Shown here: positions 8,390 through 15,778 of the stretch, piece by piece
Layout of the letters: each line of letters opens with the position of its first letter
Numbering within the stretch: position 1 is the first letter of the stretch
From: CAZEAN01 sp964510225
Lineage (GTDB): Bacteria; Planctomycetota; Planctomycetia; Isosphaerales; Isosphaeraceae
DNA length: 15,778 nt
Assembly (NCBI GenBank): GCA_964510225.1
Contig: CAZEAN010000130.1
Location: 1-15,778 of the forward strand
Direction of reading: 5' to 3'
The notes under the pieces: model-generated
The model's database searches: none
What the model was told of the DNA's origin: nothing
Seen by the model: only the letters and a program-made list of their open reading frames with translations
Made by a program: the position numbers and the translations under genes

Positions 8390-8434
8390 GTTGACAATCC
8401 TCTGATTCGAGTAAGTGCTTGGCGACACGTTGAT

Positions 8435-8459
8435 CTGAGATGTCTTGGGAGTATCTCAG
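8435..8459. promoter_or_regulatory. Perfect 7-bp dyad in a divergent promoter region
   Basis: CTGAGAT (8435-8441) and ATCTCAG (8453-8459) form a perfect inverted repeat around an 11-base spacer. It lies in the 100-base gap between the DUF4380-like gene (minus) and the DUF1570 gene (plus). The position suits a shared operator, although it could also be an RNA hairpin in the leader of the DUF1570 gene. Confidence 0.4.
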
Positions 8460-8489
8460 TTCCTTCCCAATCATTCGGGAGATTAACGG

Positions 8490-9977
8490 ATGCCCCAGAG
8501 CCAGACCAGTCCCGGACCCTCGAATCTGACCTTGATTGGCCTACTATTTACCCTCGTTCTCGGAGTGTTTCTAAGGTCCGCCCAGGCGGGTGTCGTCGAG
8601 TTTAAGAATGGGGGCGTCGTCCAACTGCCGGTTAAGATAGTTGATGAAATGGTCGAACTCCGGCTTCTTGACCAGACCTACACGTTTTTGAAGGAAGACT
8701 TCCTCTGGATCGAGAAGGATGGATGGCCCGCGGAGGATTGGACAAAACTCCGCGATGAGGCGCTCCGTAGCGACGGGCTCGATCGTTTCCGAGCTGCCTG
8801 GTGGGCGCTTCAGCACGGTCTCACCGACGAAGCAGTCGCGTTGATACAGGCTTCACACCAGGTCGATCCCACACTTCAGCCCGTCGCCCGGCTTGTTGAG
8901 GTCCTCGACGCGCTTCAGGAAGAAACCCCAACGACGATCGCGAAATCGCCTCAGTTTCTCCGAGGCGATTTCGTGATCACCGAATCCGACCATCTTGTCC
9001 TCATTCACCAGGTTGAAGCCAACGAGGCTCGGCAACGCATAGAGGTGCTCGAAGATGTCCTAACGACCTTTTATCTCGTCTTCGAAGCACAAGGGATCAG
9101 GCTTAAACCGCCGAGTCACAAACTTGTCGCCGTTTGGTTCGCTGAGGAGCGCGGCTATCGGGATTTGATCGCTCGGGAAGCGGGCAACGCGTTCGCGACG
9201 ACCCGAGGCTATTATCATCCCTCGCGCCAGATCGTCTTTTATTATGACGGACGGAGCGTGGCGTCGTATCAAGAGAGAGATGCCACAAACCGATCGAGGC
9301 TTGAGGAAGTCAGCGCGATCGAGAATGCGATCGAATCGATCCCCCCGAGGCAACGATTCCGGCTCTCAGTCCGTGGAGAGCAACCGAGTCGAGTGAATCG
9401 AGCCCAGGCGGCCGAGATCTTGGCACAACTCCGTCGTGACATTGATCGAGTGACTCTGCTTCAAGAGCGCGATCGGATCCGCGTCGACCTCGGAACCGCC
9501 GCCCACGAACTGATTCACCAACTCGCAATCGCGAGTGGGCTCGCGCCTCGATTCGATTCATTTCCGAATTGGCTCCACGAAGGGATTGCGATGCAGTTCG
9601 AAGAAGTCCGGGGCGGACATTGGGCGGGCTTTGGCCGCGTTGACCACCGGCGGCTCGAAGATTGGCGGTCTACTGAGATTCATCCGTCGTTGCGTTCAAT
9701 CCTCGAAGATCAAGGATTCGGTGGAGGCTTTGATCTTGAACGTTATGCTGCTGCTTGGGCCTTCGTCCTCTACCTCCGGAAGGAAGAACCAAAGCGATTC
9801 CTGGCGCTCGTAGACCATCACCGGGCTGGTAGACCTCCGTTCTCTGTAGCCGCCGATTACCCACTCCTCACCACTCCGACTCCTCTCGATCTCGACGATC
9901 TCGAACGTGCCTGGCTCGATTACATGAGTCGACTCGACAGCCCTCTAAGCCATTCCGACGCAAAATCCCTCCGTTGA
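8490..9977 (+). CDS. DUF1570-type secreted zinc metalloprotease-like protein
   Basis: A 495-residue protein. An N-terminal hydrophobic stretch (13-33) ending in SAQAG looks like a signal peptide. A domain of about 120 residues follows, with a small beta segment and a possible TPR-like helical pair. A gluzincin-like domain runs from about 190 to 480. The zinc site is visible: HELIH at 339-343 (H339, E340, H343) and the downstream ligand E364 in NWLHEGIAMQFE, the layout of peptidase MA/DUF1570 proteins, which are frequent in planctomycetes. It should act outside the cytoplasm, perhaps on surface proteins. GGGAG lies eight bases before the ATG. The gene is divergent from the DUF4380-like gene. 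The metal site is seen directly; proteolytic activity and substrate are inferred. Confidence 0.75.
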   Translation: MPQSQTSPGPSNLTLIGLLFTLVLGVFLRSAQAGVVEFKNGGVVQLPVKIVDEMVELRLLDQTYTFLKEDFLWIEKDGWPAEDWTKLRDEALRSDGLDRFRAAWWALQHGLTDEAVALIQASHQVDPTLQPVARLVEVLDALQEETPTTIAKSPQFLRGDFVITESDHLVLIHQVEANEARQRIEVLEDVLTTFYLVFEAQGIRLKPPSHKLVAVWFAEERGYRDLIAREAGNAFATTRGYYHPSRQIVFYYDGRSVASYQERDATNRSRLEEVSAIENAIESIPPRQRFRLSVRGEQPSRVNRAQAAEILAQLRRDIDRVTLLQERDRIRVDLGTAAHELIHQLAIASGLAPRFDSFPNWLHEGIAMQFEEVRGGHWAGFGRVDHRRLEDWRSTEIHPSLRSILEDQGFGGGFDLERYAAAWAFVLYLRKEEPKRFLALVDHHRAGRPPFSVAADYPLLTTPTPLDLDDLERAWLDYMSRLDSPLSHSDAKSLR

Positions 9978-9990
9978 CCTTTCTTGGAGG

Positions 9991-10014
9991 CCAGGTTGCC
10001 TTGAGACAACCAGG
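9991..10014 (+). terminator. Possible terminator hairpin after the DUF1570 gene
   Basis: CCaGGTTG (9991-9998) can pair with CAACCaGG (10007-10014) around an 8-base loop, with one A-A mismatch, starting 14 bases after the stop codon. No T tract follows, so intrinsic termination is doubtful. Confidence 0.25.
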
Positions 10015-10042
10015 GGATGAATTCCGATCGTTTTCACTGACG

Positions 10043-10071
10043 TTGACAGTCTCTCCAGCATCCTTGAGAAT
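10043..10071 (+). promoter_or_regulatory. Promoter of the tRNA-Pro gene
   Basis: A perfect -35 box TTGACA (10043-10048) and a -10-like GAGAAT (10066-10071, four of six) are 17 bases apart. The tRNA begins 19 bases downstream of the -10. Spacing, strand and distance all fit a strong sigma-70-type tRNA promoter. Confidence 0.65.
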
Positions 10072-10089
10072 AACTCTCTCGATCGAAGA

Positions 10090-10539
<450 letters not shown>

Positions 10540-11148
10540 TCAGCCGTTGTCCTCCTCCTCATCATCGTCGTGGTCGTCTTCATCATCATCGACGTCGTCA
10601 TTCTCTTCTTCTTCGAGGACTTTGCTCAGAAGTCTGCCGTCTTCTGCGATCTCGATCTCATATTTCAATTCGCCGCTCTCGGACTCATACTCAACGTCGG
10701 CCTCGAAGACGACTTTGCCGTCCTCGGTCTCCTTCTTGATCTCCTCGATCTCTCCGCCTCGCGCTTCCCGCTTTAAGGTTTTCCGCACCGCCTTCGAAAG
10801 ATCAGCCATCTTGACGGTCGTTTCGACTTCATCATCGTCGCCGTCGTCTGAGTCATCATCTGTACCGTCCTCTTCGAGGTGTTTCGCCAGCAACGTGCCG
10901 TCACCCCGAATCAGAAGGTCATACTCCAAGTCGTCGTACCAAACTTCGGACTCGTAAATCGCTACGCCGTTGATCTGACGTACATCGACATCGACGATCT
11001 TACCTTGAGCGACTTCCTTCCTGAGTGTCTTTCGGACGGCCTTGGGGCATTCCGAAACCTTGAGCTTTGTTTCGTTCTCGTCATCCGCATGAACGACAGT
11101 GACAGCGGTGACGATTGCAAGCAAACTAAGGCCAACCAACATTCGCAT
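10540..11148 (-). CDS. Secreted acidic protein with two PepSY-like domains
   Basis: A 202-residue protein with a clear signal peptide (MRMLVGLSLLAIVTA to about VHA, residues 1-21). Two tandem repeats of about 65 residues follow. Each begins with KAVRKTL(R/K)(R/K)E, continues through a beta-rich segment and ends in DG(T/R)LL(A/S)K(H/V)LEE, the plan of PepSY-like domains, which bind peptides or metal ions or inhibit proteases in the cell envelope. An Asp-rich linker separates the repeats and the last 25 residues are almost all Asp/Glu, which may bind Ca2+ or other cations. AGGAG lies seven bases before the ATG. The gene ends before a strong hairpin and is flanked by the tRNA-Pro region and the HTH-like gene. 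Domain class is moderately certain, and the role is unknown. Confidence 0.75.
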   Translation of the reverse strand: MRMLVGLSLLAIVTAVTVVHADDENETKLKVSECPKAVRKTLRKEVAQGKIVDVDVRQINGVAIYESEVWYDDLEYDLLIRGDGTLLAKHLEEDGTDDDSDDGDDDEVETTVKMADLSKAVRKTLKREARGGEIEEIKKETEDGKVVFEADVEYESESGELKYEIEIAEDGRLLSKVLEEEENDDVDDDEDDHDDDEEEDNG

Positions 11149-11255
11149 CGCTTTACTCCTCGTGTCGACTGGATTGCTTCGACCCTCGGGTGATCCGCTG
11201 CGGCATCAATCGACAAACTGTCGCATGACGAAACGGAATGGACGATGAACAGCGC

Positions 11256-11281
11256 GGTTCGCTGAGGGAGGGAGGCGAACC
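11256..11281. repeat. 7-bp hairpin between the HTH-like and PepSY-like genes
   Basis: GGTTCGC (11256-11262) and GCGAACC (11275-11281) form a perfect inverted repeat with a 12-base purine-rich loop. It lies about 68 bases after the stop of the minus-strand HTH-like gene and 108 bases before the PepSY-like start. It may be a terminator without a T tract. Confidence 0.35.
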
Positions 11282-11348
11282 TGACGTCCACCCAATGAGG
11301 GTATCCCCGCCACCGAGAGCATCCTAGAGTCTGAGATGATCAAATCGG

Positions 11349-11876
11349 TCAAAGAAGCGCGTCCCAGTTCGGCAAGATGTAGACCTCCCGGGGAGACCAG
11401 TAACCCCCTTCAGCGAGGAACTCTGCCCGGATGAAGGCCATCGGAAAGCTGCTCCCCGACTTCGTCACGAGCCTGACATTCCGGAGTTCGAGGGTCCGAT
11501 CGGGGCCGATCTTGAACTGGGCAGCACCACTACCCCAGGCATACCCCAACACGCTGATCGGCTGCCCGAGCTTGGAAGGTAGCTCGAATTCCAAGACATC
11601 CCAGGTCTTACCTCTCTTCGTTTTCCGCTCCCCCACGTAGACCGCGCGGTTGATCTCGATGCCGCGCGACTCAGTCCGACGCTGCTTCGACTCTCCCGCA
11701 AAGGCGCGATAAACCTGGGTATGGTCTGTCTGGACGCCATTTGCGATGAGAAAGTCGGCAACCTCCCGCCACGAAAACCCCTTCTGGCGCAGCTCTTCGA
11801 CCGCCTCGCGATACTCCTCGAGCGACAGCTTGGCGGGAGCCGCTTTCGCAGCGGCAAGGATCTCATGTCGATTCAT
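11349..11876 (-). CDS. Hypothetical protein with HTH-like N-terminus, divergent from the TIR gene
   Basis: A 175-residue soluble protein that I do not recognise as a named family. Residues 19-60 look like a helix-turn-helix region: an amphipathic helix, then GFSWREVADFLIANGV (33-48) as a candidate first HTH helix, then TDHTQVYRAFAG (50-61) as the recognition helix. A basic linker (64-71) leads to a beta-rich C-terminal half containing KTKRGKTWDVLEFELP, LGYAWG and LELRNVRLV, which could be an OB-like or other small barrel, but this is a guess. The frame is open to 11963. The ATG at 11874-11876 was preferred because GAGGA lies eight bases upstream and the longer version adds an atypical Leu/Arg-rich segment. 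It is divergent from the TIR-Roc gene, 278 bases between starts, and could regulate it. Confidence 0.6.
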   Translation of the reverse strand: MNRHEILAAAKAAPAKLSLEEYREAVEELRQKGFSWREVADFLIANGVQTDHTQVYRAFAGESKQRRTESRGIEINRAVYVGERKTKRGKTWDVLEFELPSKLGQPISVLGYAWGSGAAQFKIGPDRTLELRNVRLVTKSGSSFPMAFIRAEFLAEGGYWSPREVYILPNWDALL

Positions 11877-11894
11877 CGTGCCATTCCTCGGCAA

Positions 11895-11922
11895 GCAACG
11901 CAACGGTTCGCAACGCAACCGT
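11895..11922. repeat. Direct and inverted repeats in the leader of the HTH-like gene
   Basis: GCAACGCAAC occurs twice, 15 bases apart (11895-11904 and 11910-11919). ACGGTT (11903-11908) and AACCGT (11917-11922) form an inverted repeat around 8 bases. The cluster begins 19 bases upstream of the HTH-like start codon, a position suited to an operator or leader hairpin. It lies in the shared region between that gene and the TIR gene. Confidence 0.4.
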
Positions 11923-12154
11923 AATACTAACAACATGATCAAATCTTTCGCTACAAGTCGCAACTAAAGCGACTCGCGGGAAATTCGGTGAAGTCTGGCT
12001 CTTTGGGAAAAGCAACGTGATCTCAGGGGACGGCCACAGTCGGTCTCGAACGTCGGTGACCCTTGATGGAGGAGGCGTGCTGGAGTAGTCTCGCTCTGGT
12101 CTTGCTAAGCGAAACGCATCTGAACTTTTGTTGTCAAACACCATAACACGACCA

Positions 12155-15065
12155 ATGAGTCATACTCAGAAATTTCCATATGACGTCTTTCTCAGCCACA
12201 GTGACAAGAACAGTGATGTCGTCCGCGCGATTGCGGAGCGATTAAGGGCGGACGGGGTACGGGTCTGGTTCGATGAGTGGGAAATCCAGCCCGGTCACAA
12301 CATCCCGCACAAACTGGAGCAGGGTCTACAGGAATCCCGCGTGTTGGTGCTCTGTATGTCCAAGGAAGCGTTCGGATCAGACTGGGCGAAGTTGGAAACC
12401 CAGGCGTTTCGGTTCCGAGACCCGTTGAATAAAGATCTTCGGTTCATCCCTCTCCGCCTCGATGATGCCACCATCCCAGGGACTCTCGCTCAGATCAGCT
12501 TCATCGATTGGCGGCCCGACATCGCTGAGCACGCCTATCCGAAGCTACTCAAGGCATGTCGCGTCGACCGAGTCGACACACCGAAACCATCAAGAGAAGT
12601 CGGCGCCGAGGGCGTCACCTCAAGAGCAATCTCGCTCGGTCACACAGCCGAGGTCCTAAGCGTCGCCATCAGCCAAGACGGCACCAAGGCGATCTCGGGG
12701 GCNNNNNNNNNNNNNNNNNNNNNNNNNNNNNNNNNNNNNNNNNNNNNNNNNNNNNNNNNNNNNNNNNNNNNNNNNNNNNNNNNNNNNNNNNNNNNNNNNN
12801 NNAGTCATGGAGGGACACACGGGCCTGGTCTACAGCGTCGCCATCAGCCAAGACGGCACCAAGGCGATCTCGGGGGCTTACGACAACACCGTCAGGCTCT
12901 GGGATCTCAATACCGGACAAAACATCAGAGTCATGGAGGGACACACGGCCCGAGTCTGGAGTGTTGCGATCAGTGAAGACGGCACCCTTACTTACTCCGG
13001 TGCAGAAAATGGTGTGCTACGAATTTGGCCAATCTCAGATGTCGTCTCATCTCCGAGTGTGGTGAACCAGGTTGCCTACACTAACGCCAAGGTACTGCTG
13101 GTTGGCAACAGTGCCGCTGGGAAAACCGGGCTGTCGAACCGACTCGCGTTAGGCATCTACAAGGAGACGGACTCCACCGTAGGGGCCTGGGCCACCCAGT
13201 TAAAACTTCCAATCGACTCCGATGACGGCGTGGAGAAGGAGATCTGGCTCTGGGACTTCGGCGGCCAGGCTGACCAGCGCCTCATTCATCAACTGTACAT
13301 GGATCAGACCCAAGTCGCCGCCCTCGTCTTCGATCCCCAGAAACCAGAATTACTGGAAGGACTCCGAACCTGGGATCGGGACCTTTCCCGCGCCGCTACC
13401 GGTGACATCCGCAAGCTCCTCGTGGCCGGACGGATTGATGCCGGTAACCTACGCAACCTCAGTCGTCATCAGGTCGAGCACTTCGCCGAGGAGTACGGCT
13501 ACGACCGCTACATTGAAACCAGTGCTAAAGAAGAGATCGGTTGTGACCAGCTCAAAGAAGCGATCTGTGAACTGATCGACTGGGAGTCGATTGCCAAACG
13601 GACTTCGCCGACCCTCTTCCGCCGCTTGAAGGAAGAGATCGTCACGCTCAAGGATGAAGGTCGGACCCTGATGCGGTTTAACGAACTCCGCGAGGCCCTC
13701 ACGCTCCGGATGACGAACGACCGCTTTACCGACGACGAACTGAAGACAGTCATCGGTTTGCTTGCCGGTCCCGGTGTCGTCTGGGAGCTTGGTTTCGGAT
13801 CTTGGGTCTTGCTTGCACCCGAGTTGATTAATGCCTACGCCCAAGCTGTGATTCGGACCATCCAGGAAGACGACAACGAATTGGGGTACATCCTTGAAGC
13901 ATCAGTCTTAAAAGGCGACCTCAGTTTTCCGAACGACTTCGAGAGATTGCCCGAAGCTGATGAGCGGATTCTCTTACTCGCGATGCACCGACTCTTGGTC
14001 GAAAACAACCTCTGTTTGAGCGAACCGTCCGACAGTGGTCCACTCCTGGTCTTCCCAAGCTATGCGCGGCGTCAGCGTCCCGATCTGATCGCTCATCCTT
14101 CTGTCTTGGTCAGTTATCAATTCGAAGGATTTCTAGACGACATCTACGCGACACTCGTCGTTCGGCTCCATCGCGCCACACCCTTCGAAACGACCCAGCT
14201 CTGGAACGGTGCCGCCGACTTCCAGACGATGACGGGCAAGAAGCTTGGCGTTAAACTCTCACGTCCTGCGGCCGGACAAGGGGAATTGCTCGTCTACTTT
14301 GACCCTGATCTCCCCATCGGCGAACGGATGATCTTCAGCAAATATGTTCAAGAGCATCTCATCCGCAAGGTCAAAGACCGGGACAAGGTGAAGCGGCTCC
14401 GCCACTGGGTCTGCAACAACTGCGGTGAACCGGTCTCCAATCGTGAACGCGCGATGCAGCGGCTCCACGATCATGGTGCCGAGGCCAAGATCATCTGCGT
14501 GAATTGCGAAAAGTATGTTCCCTTGTGGGATGAGATGGAAGCCGCCTTCGCTGATCCCGAAATCATGCGCCGGGTCCGTGAACTCGAAGCCGAGGCTCAA
14601 CGCGAAGTTGACCATGAAAGTAGAGAACGGGCCATGGTGGGCGACGTCATCTCCACCGTGACCTTGGCCGGTCAGCTCACACGCGAATTTCCGGTCAGCG
14701 ACCACGGGCTCGACATGGAGATCGAGTTCAAGAATGACGACGGCGACCCCACCGGCCAGCGGCTCTATCTTCATCTGAAGTCAGAGGAGTCTCCCCTGAC
14801 AATCCGCAAACGCGATGGTGCCACACTCTTCAAGATCCCCTCACAACAACATCTCAAGCATTGGCTCAATCAACGTCATCCCGTGATGCTCTTAATCCGC
14901 GACGAAGAGGGAGAAATCCGCTGGATGGAGGTGCGGGACTATCTCAAAGTGGCGAGCAACAGCGGCAAGAAGCAAGTCCGGCAGGTCGAATTCGAGGGCG
15001 AGCGTTTCGACGTCATGAGCGTCCGGCGTTGGCGTGCACGGCTTCTCGGGCTCGAACAGTTCTAG
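12155..15065 (+). CDS. TIR-WD40-Roc-COR-DUF4365 protein, probable immune receptor (interrupted by assembly gap)
   Basis: Domains in order. A TIR domain (8-137 from this ATG) has YDVFLSHS, VWFDEWEIQPG and candidate NADase glutamate E81 in SDWAKLE. WD40 repeats of 42 residues start at 12635 and are broken by 100 Ns. Residues below are counted from 12807. A Roc GTPase (93-260) has P-loop GNSAAGKT (100-107), WDFGGQ (149-154), G4 variant GRID (208-211) and TSAK (238-241). A COR-like region (265-530) follows, then a four-cysteine knuckle (C536, C539, C564, C567), a coiled-coil-like helix (577-608) and DUF4365 (610-715) with DHGLDMEIEF and YLHLKS. The two halves are in different frames only because the gap is set at 100. 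A true gap of 51 + 126k bases joins them, giving 953 + 42k residues. The ATG lacks a clear ribosome binding site; TTGs at 12128 and 12131 are alternatives. By domain logic, ligand sensing by WD40 would switch Roc-COR and release TIR and nuclease activity against phage or damage. Confidence 0.85.
12635..13034 (+). repeat. Array of near-identical 42-codon WD40 repeats
   Basis: Repeats begin with GHT, continue through VAISQDGTKAISGA and end in VRLWDLNTG. The one complete unit spans 12803-12928 (126 bases), with the next unit starting at 12929 with the same 20 bases. The part-unit left of the gap shares 44 identical bases (12659-12702) with the right-hand unit (12834-12877). The last unit (12929-13034) is diverged and ends in LRIWPI, as expected of a terminal blade. 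Three blades cannot close a propeller, so more copies are expected inside the gap. Confidence 0.8.
12703..12802. other. Assembly gap of 100 Ns
   Basis: Exactly 100 unknown bases, the usual placeholder for a scaffold gap of unknown size. It falls inside the WD40 array, where reads cannot be placed uniquely. The flanking repeat phases require a true length of 51 + 126k bases, which also restores the reading frame. Confidence 0.97.
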
Positions 15066-15070
15066 ATGCC

Positions 15071-15084
15071 CCGCTCTTGAGCGG
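15071..15084 (+). terminator. Possible terminator hairpin after the TIR-Roc gene
   Basis: CCGCTC-TT-GAGCGG is a perfect 6-bp inverted repeat starting six bases after the TAG stop and followed by TTC. The loop is very small and there is no T tract, so it may fold as a 5-bp stem with a tetraloop. It is weak evidence for termination before recA. Confidence 0.3.
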
Positions 15085-15116
15085 TTCACGATCTCGCGAC
15101 CGACCTCGATCAACGC

Positions 15117-15145
15117 TTGACCTCTCTCGCCTCTCCGGATAGACT
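15117..15145 (+). promoter_or_regulatory. Promoter of recA
   Basis: TTGACC (15117-15122, five of six) and TAGACT (15140-15145, four of six) are 17 bases apart. They lie 45 bases before the recA ATG. A direct repeat ACTGT-N10-ACTGT (15146-15165) covers the expected start site. It does not match the CTGT-N8-ACAG or GAAC-N4-GTTC SOS boxes, so damage control by LexA is not shown. Confidence 0.55.
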
Positions 15146-15190
15146 ACTGTGCTTGCGTACACTGTTATCAATGAACTGAAAGGCGATCAG

Positions 15191-15778
15191 ATGGCGCGGA
15201 AATCGAGTGCAGCGACGGCGGAATCGAAGGGGGCTTCGGCGGAACAGAAGGCGCTCAACACCACCATCGGTCAAATCGAGAAAGCCTTCGGCGCCGGGGC
15301 GATCATGAAGCTCGGCGAACAGAAGCATATGGTCGTTGAGGGTGTCTCAACGGGTGCACTCTCGCTTGATATCGCTCTTGGTGGGAAAGGCTTACCCCGC
15401 GGGCGGATCGTGGAGCTTTTTGGGCCGGAATCGAGTGGTAAGACGACTCTAGCGTTGCATGTCGTCGCCAATGCCCAGCGGAACGGTGGCCGCGCCGTGG
15501 TGATCGACGCTGAGCACGCCCTCGACCCCTCGTGGTGCAAGCGGATCGGGGTCGATATTGAAAATCTCCTCGTCTGTCAGCCGAGTTCGGCGGAAGAAGC
15601 GCTCCAAATCGCCGAGATGCTGGTGATGTCGGGCGAGATCGACGTCATTGTAATCGACTCGGTCGCCGCGTTGGTCCCAAAGGCGGAAATCGAGGGGGAG
15701 ATCGGCGACACCTTCGTCGGCATCCAGGCTCGATTAATGAGCCAGGCCCTCCGGAAGCTCACGCATGGGGTCTCCAAA
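15191..15778 (+). CDS. recA: Recombinase RecA, 3'-truncated by window edge
   Basis: The DNA strand-exchange ATPase of homologous recombination, which also stimulates LexA self-cleavage in the SOS response. The first 196 of about 350 residues are visible. They include LNTTIGQIEKAFGAGAIMKL, the Walker A motif GPESSGKT (78-85), VVIDAEHALDP, the Walker B region IDVIVIDSVAALVPKAEIEG and GDTFVGIQARLMSQALRKLT. An N-terminal extension of about 20 residues rich in Ala/Ser/Lys is typical of planctomycete RecA. AAAGG lies seven bases before the ATG, and a promoter stands upstream. The frame is open at the window end. It follows the TIR-Roc gene after 125 bases, probably as a separate unit. Confidence 0.97.
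   Translation, partial: MARKSSAATAESKGASAEQKALNTTIGQIEKAFGAGAIMKLGEQKHMVVEGVSTGALSLDIALGGKGLPRGRIVELFGPESSGKTTLALHVVANAQRNGGRAVVIDAEHALDPSWCKRIGVDIENLLVCQPSSAEEALQIAEMLVMSGEIDVIVIDSVAALVPKAEIEGEIGDTFVGIQARLMSQALRKLTHGVSK

Noticed and set aside
12066..12146. 26-codon ORF just before the TIR gene
   Set aside because: No ribosome binding site upstream and no recognisable content.
12155..15065. TIR and Roc parts as two separate genes or a frameshifted pseudogene
   Set aside because: The frame difference is fully explained by the arbitrary 100-N gap within in-frame 126-base repeats; the ATG at 12807 is internal to a repeat.
15146..15165. SOS (LexA) box before recA
   Set aside because: ACTGT-N10-ACTGT is a direct repeat and fits neither the proteobacterial nor the Gram-positive LexA consensus.

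Overview
The window looks like a chromosomal piece of a planctomycete or close relative. This is inferred, not proven. The grounds are a DUF1570-type metalloprotease, a secreted DUF1080 protein and a DUF4380-type secreted protein together, moderately GC-rich DNA, good AGGAG-type ribosome binding sites, and a RecA N-terminus of the kind seen in that phylum. All genes read as bacterial housekeeping or accessory genes; no phage structural genes, transposases or CRISPR arrays were seen.

Left part (1-4775, all minus strand). The 3'-truncated gene at 1-458 is rfbB (dTDP-glucose 4,6-dehydratase, sugar-nucleotide synthesis). Upstream of it are panB (pantothenate/CoA synthesis), which overlaps a GT39-type membrane glycosyltransferase in a TGATG junction, then an aldo/keto reductase, then a secreted DUF1080 protein. 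A good promoter sits between the reductase and the glycosyltransferase, so GT39-panB and DUF1080-reductase are probably two transcription units.

Middle (4776-11148). A 488-base divergent gap leads to cimA (citramalate synthase, isoleucine precursor) with a Nudix hydrolase starting on the base after its stop codon. This faces a convergent DUF4380-like secreted protein, which is divergent from a DUF1570 HExxH metalloprotease. A tRNA-Pro(CGG) with a near-consensus promoter follows, then a gap with a strong hairpin, then an acidic secreted protein with two PepSY-like domains.

Right part (11149-15778). A small minus-strand gene with an HTH-like N-terminus lies divergent from the most interesting gene of the window, a very large plus-strand protein: TIR, WD40 repeats, Roc GTPase, COR, a four-cysteine zinc-knuckle region and a DUF4365 nuclease-like C-terminus. 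It looks like a single-polypeptide bacterial immune receptor of Roco/NLR-like design, with a predicted NADase at one end and a predicted nuclease at the other. A 100-N assembly gap sits inside the WD40 array, whose repeats are almost identical at DNA level. Repeat arithmetic shows the reading frame is restored if the true gap is 51 + 126k bases, so the apparent break is an assembly artefact and not a pseudogene. The window ends in the first 196 codons of recA, with its own promoter.
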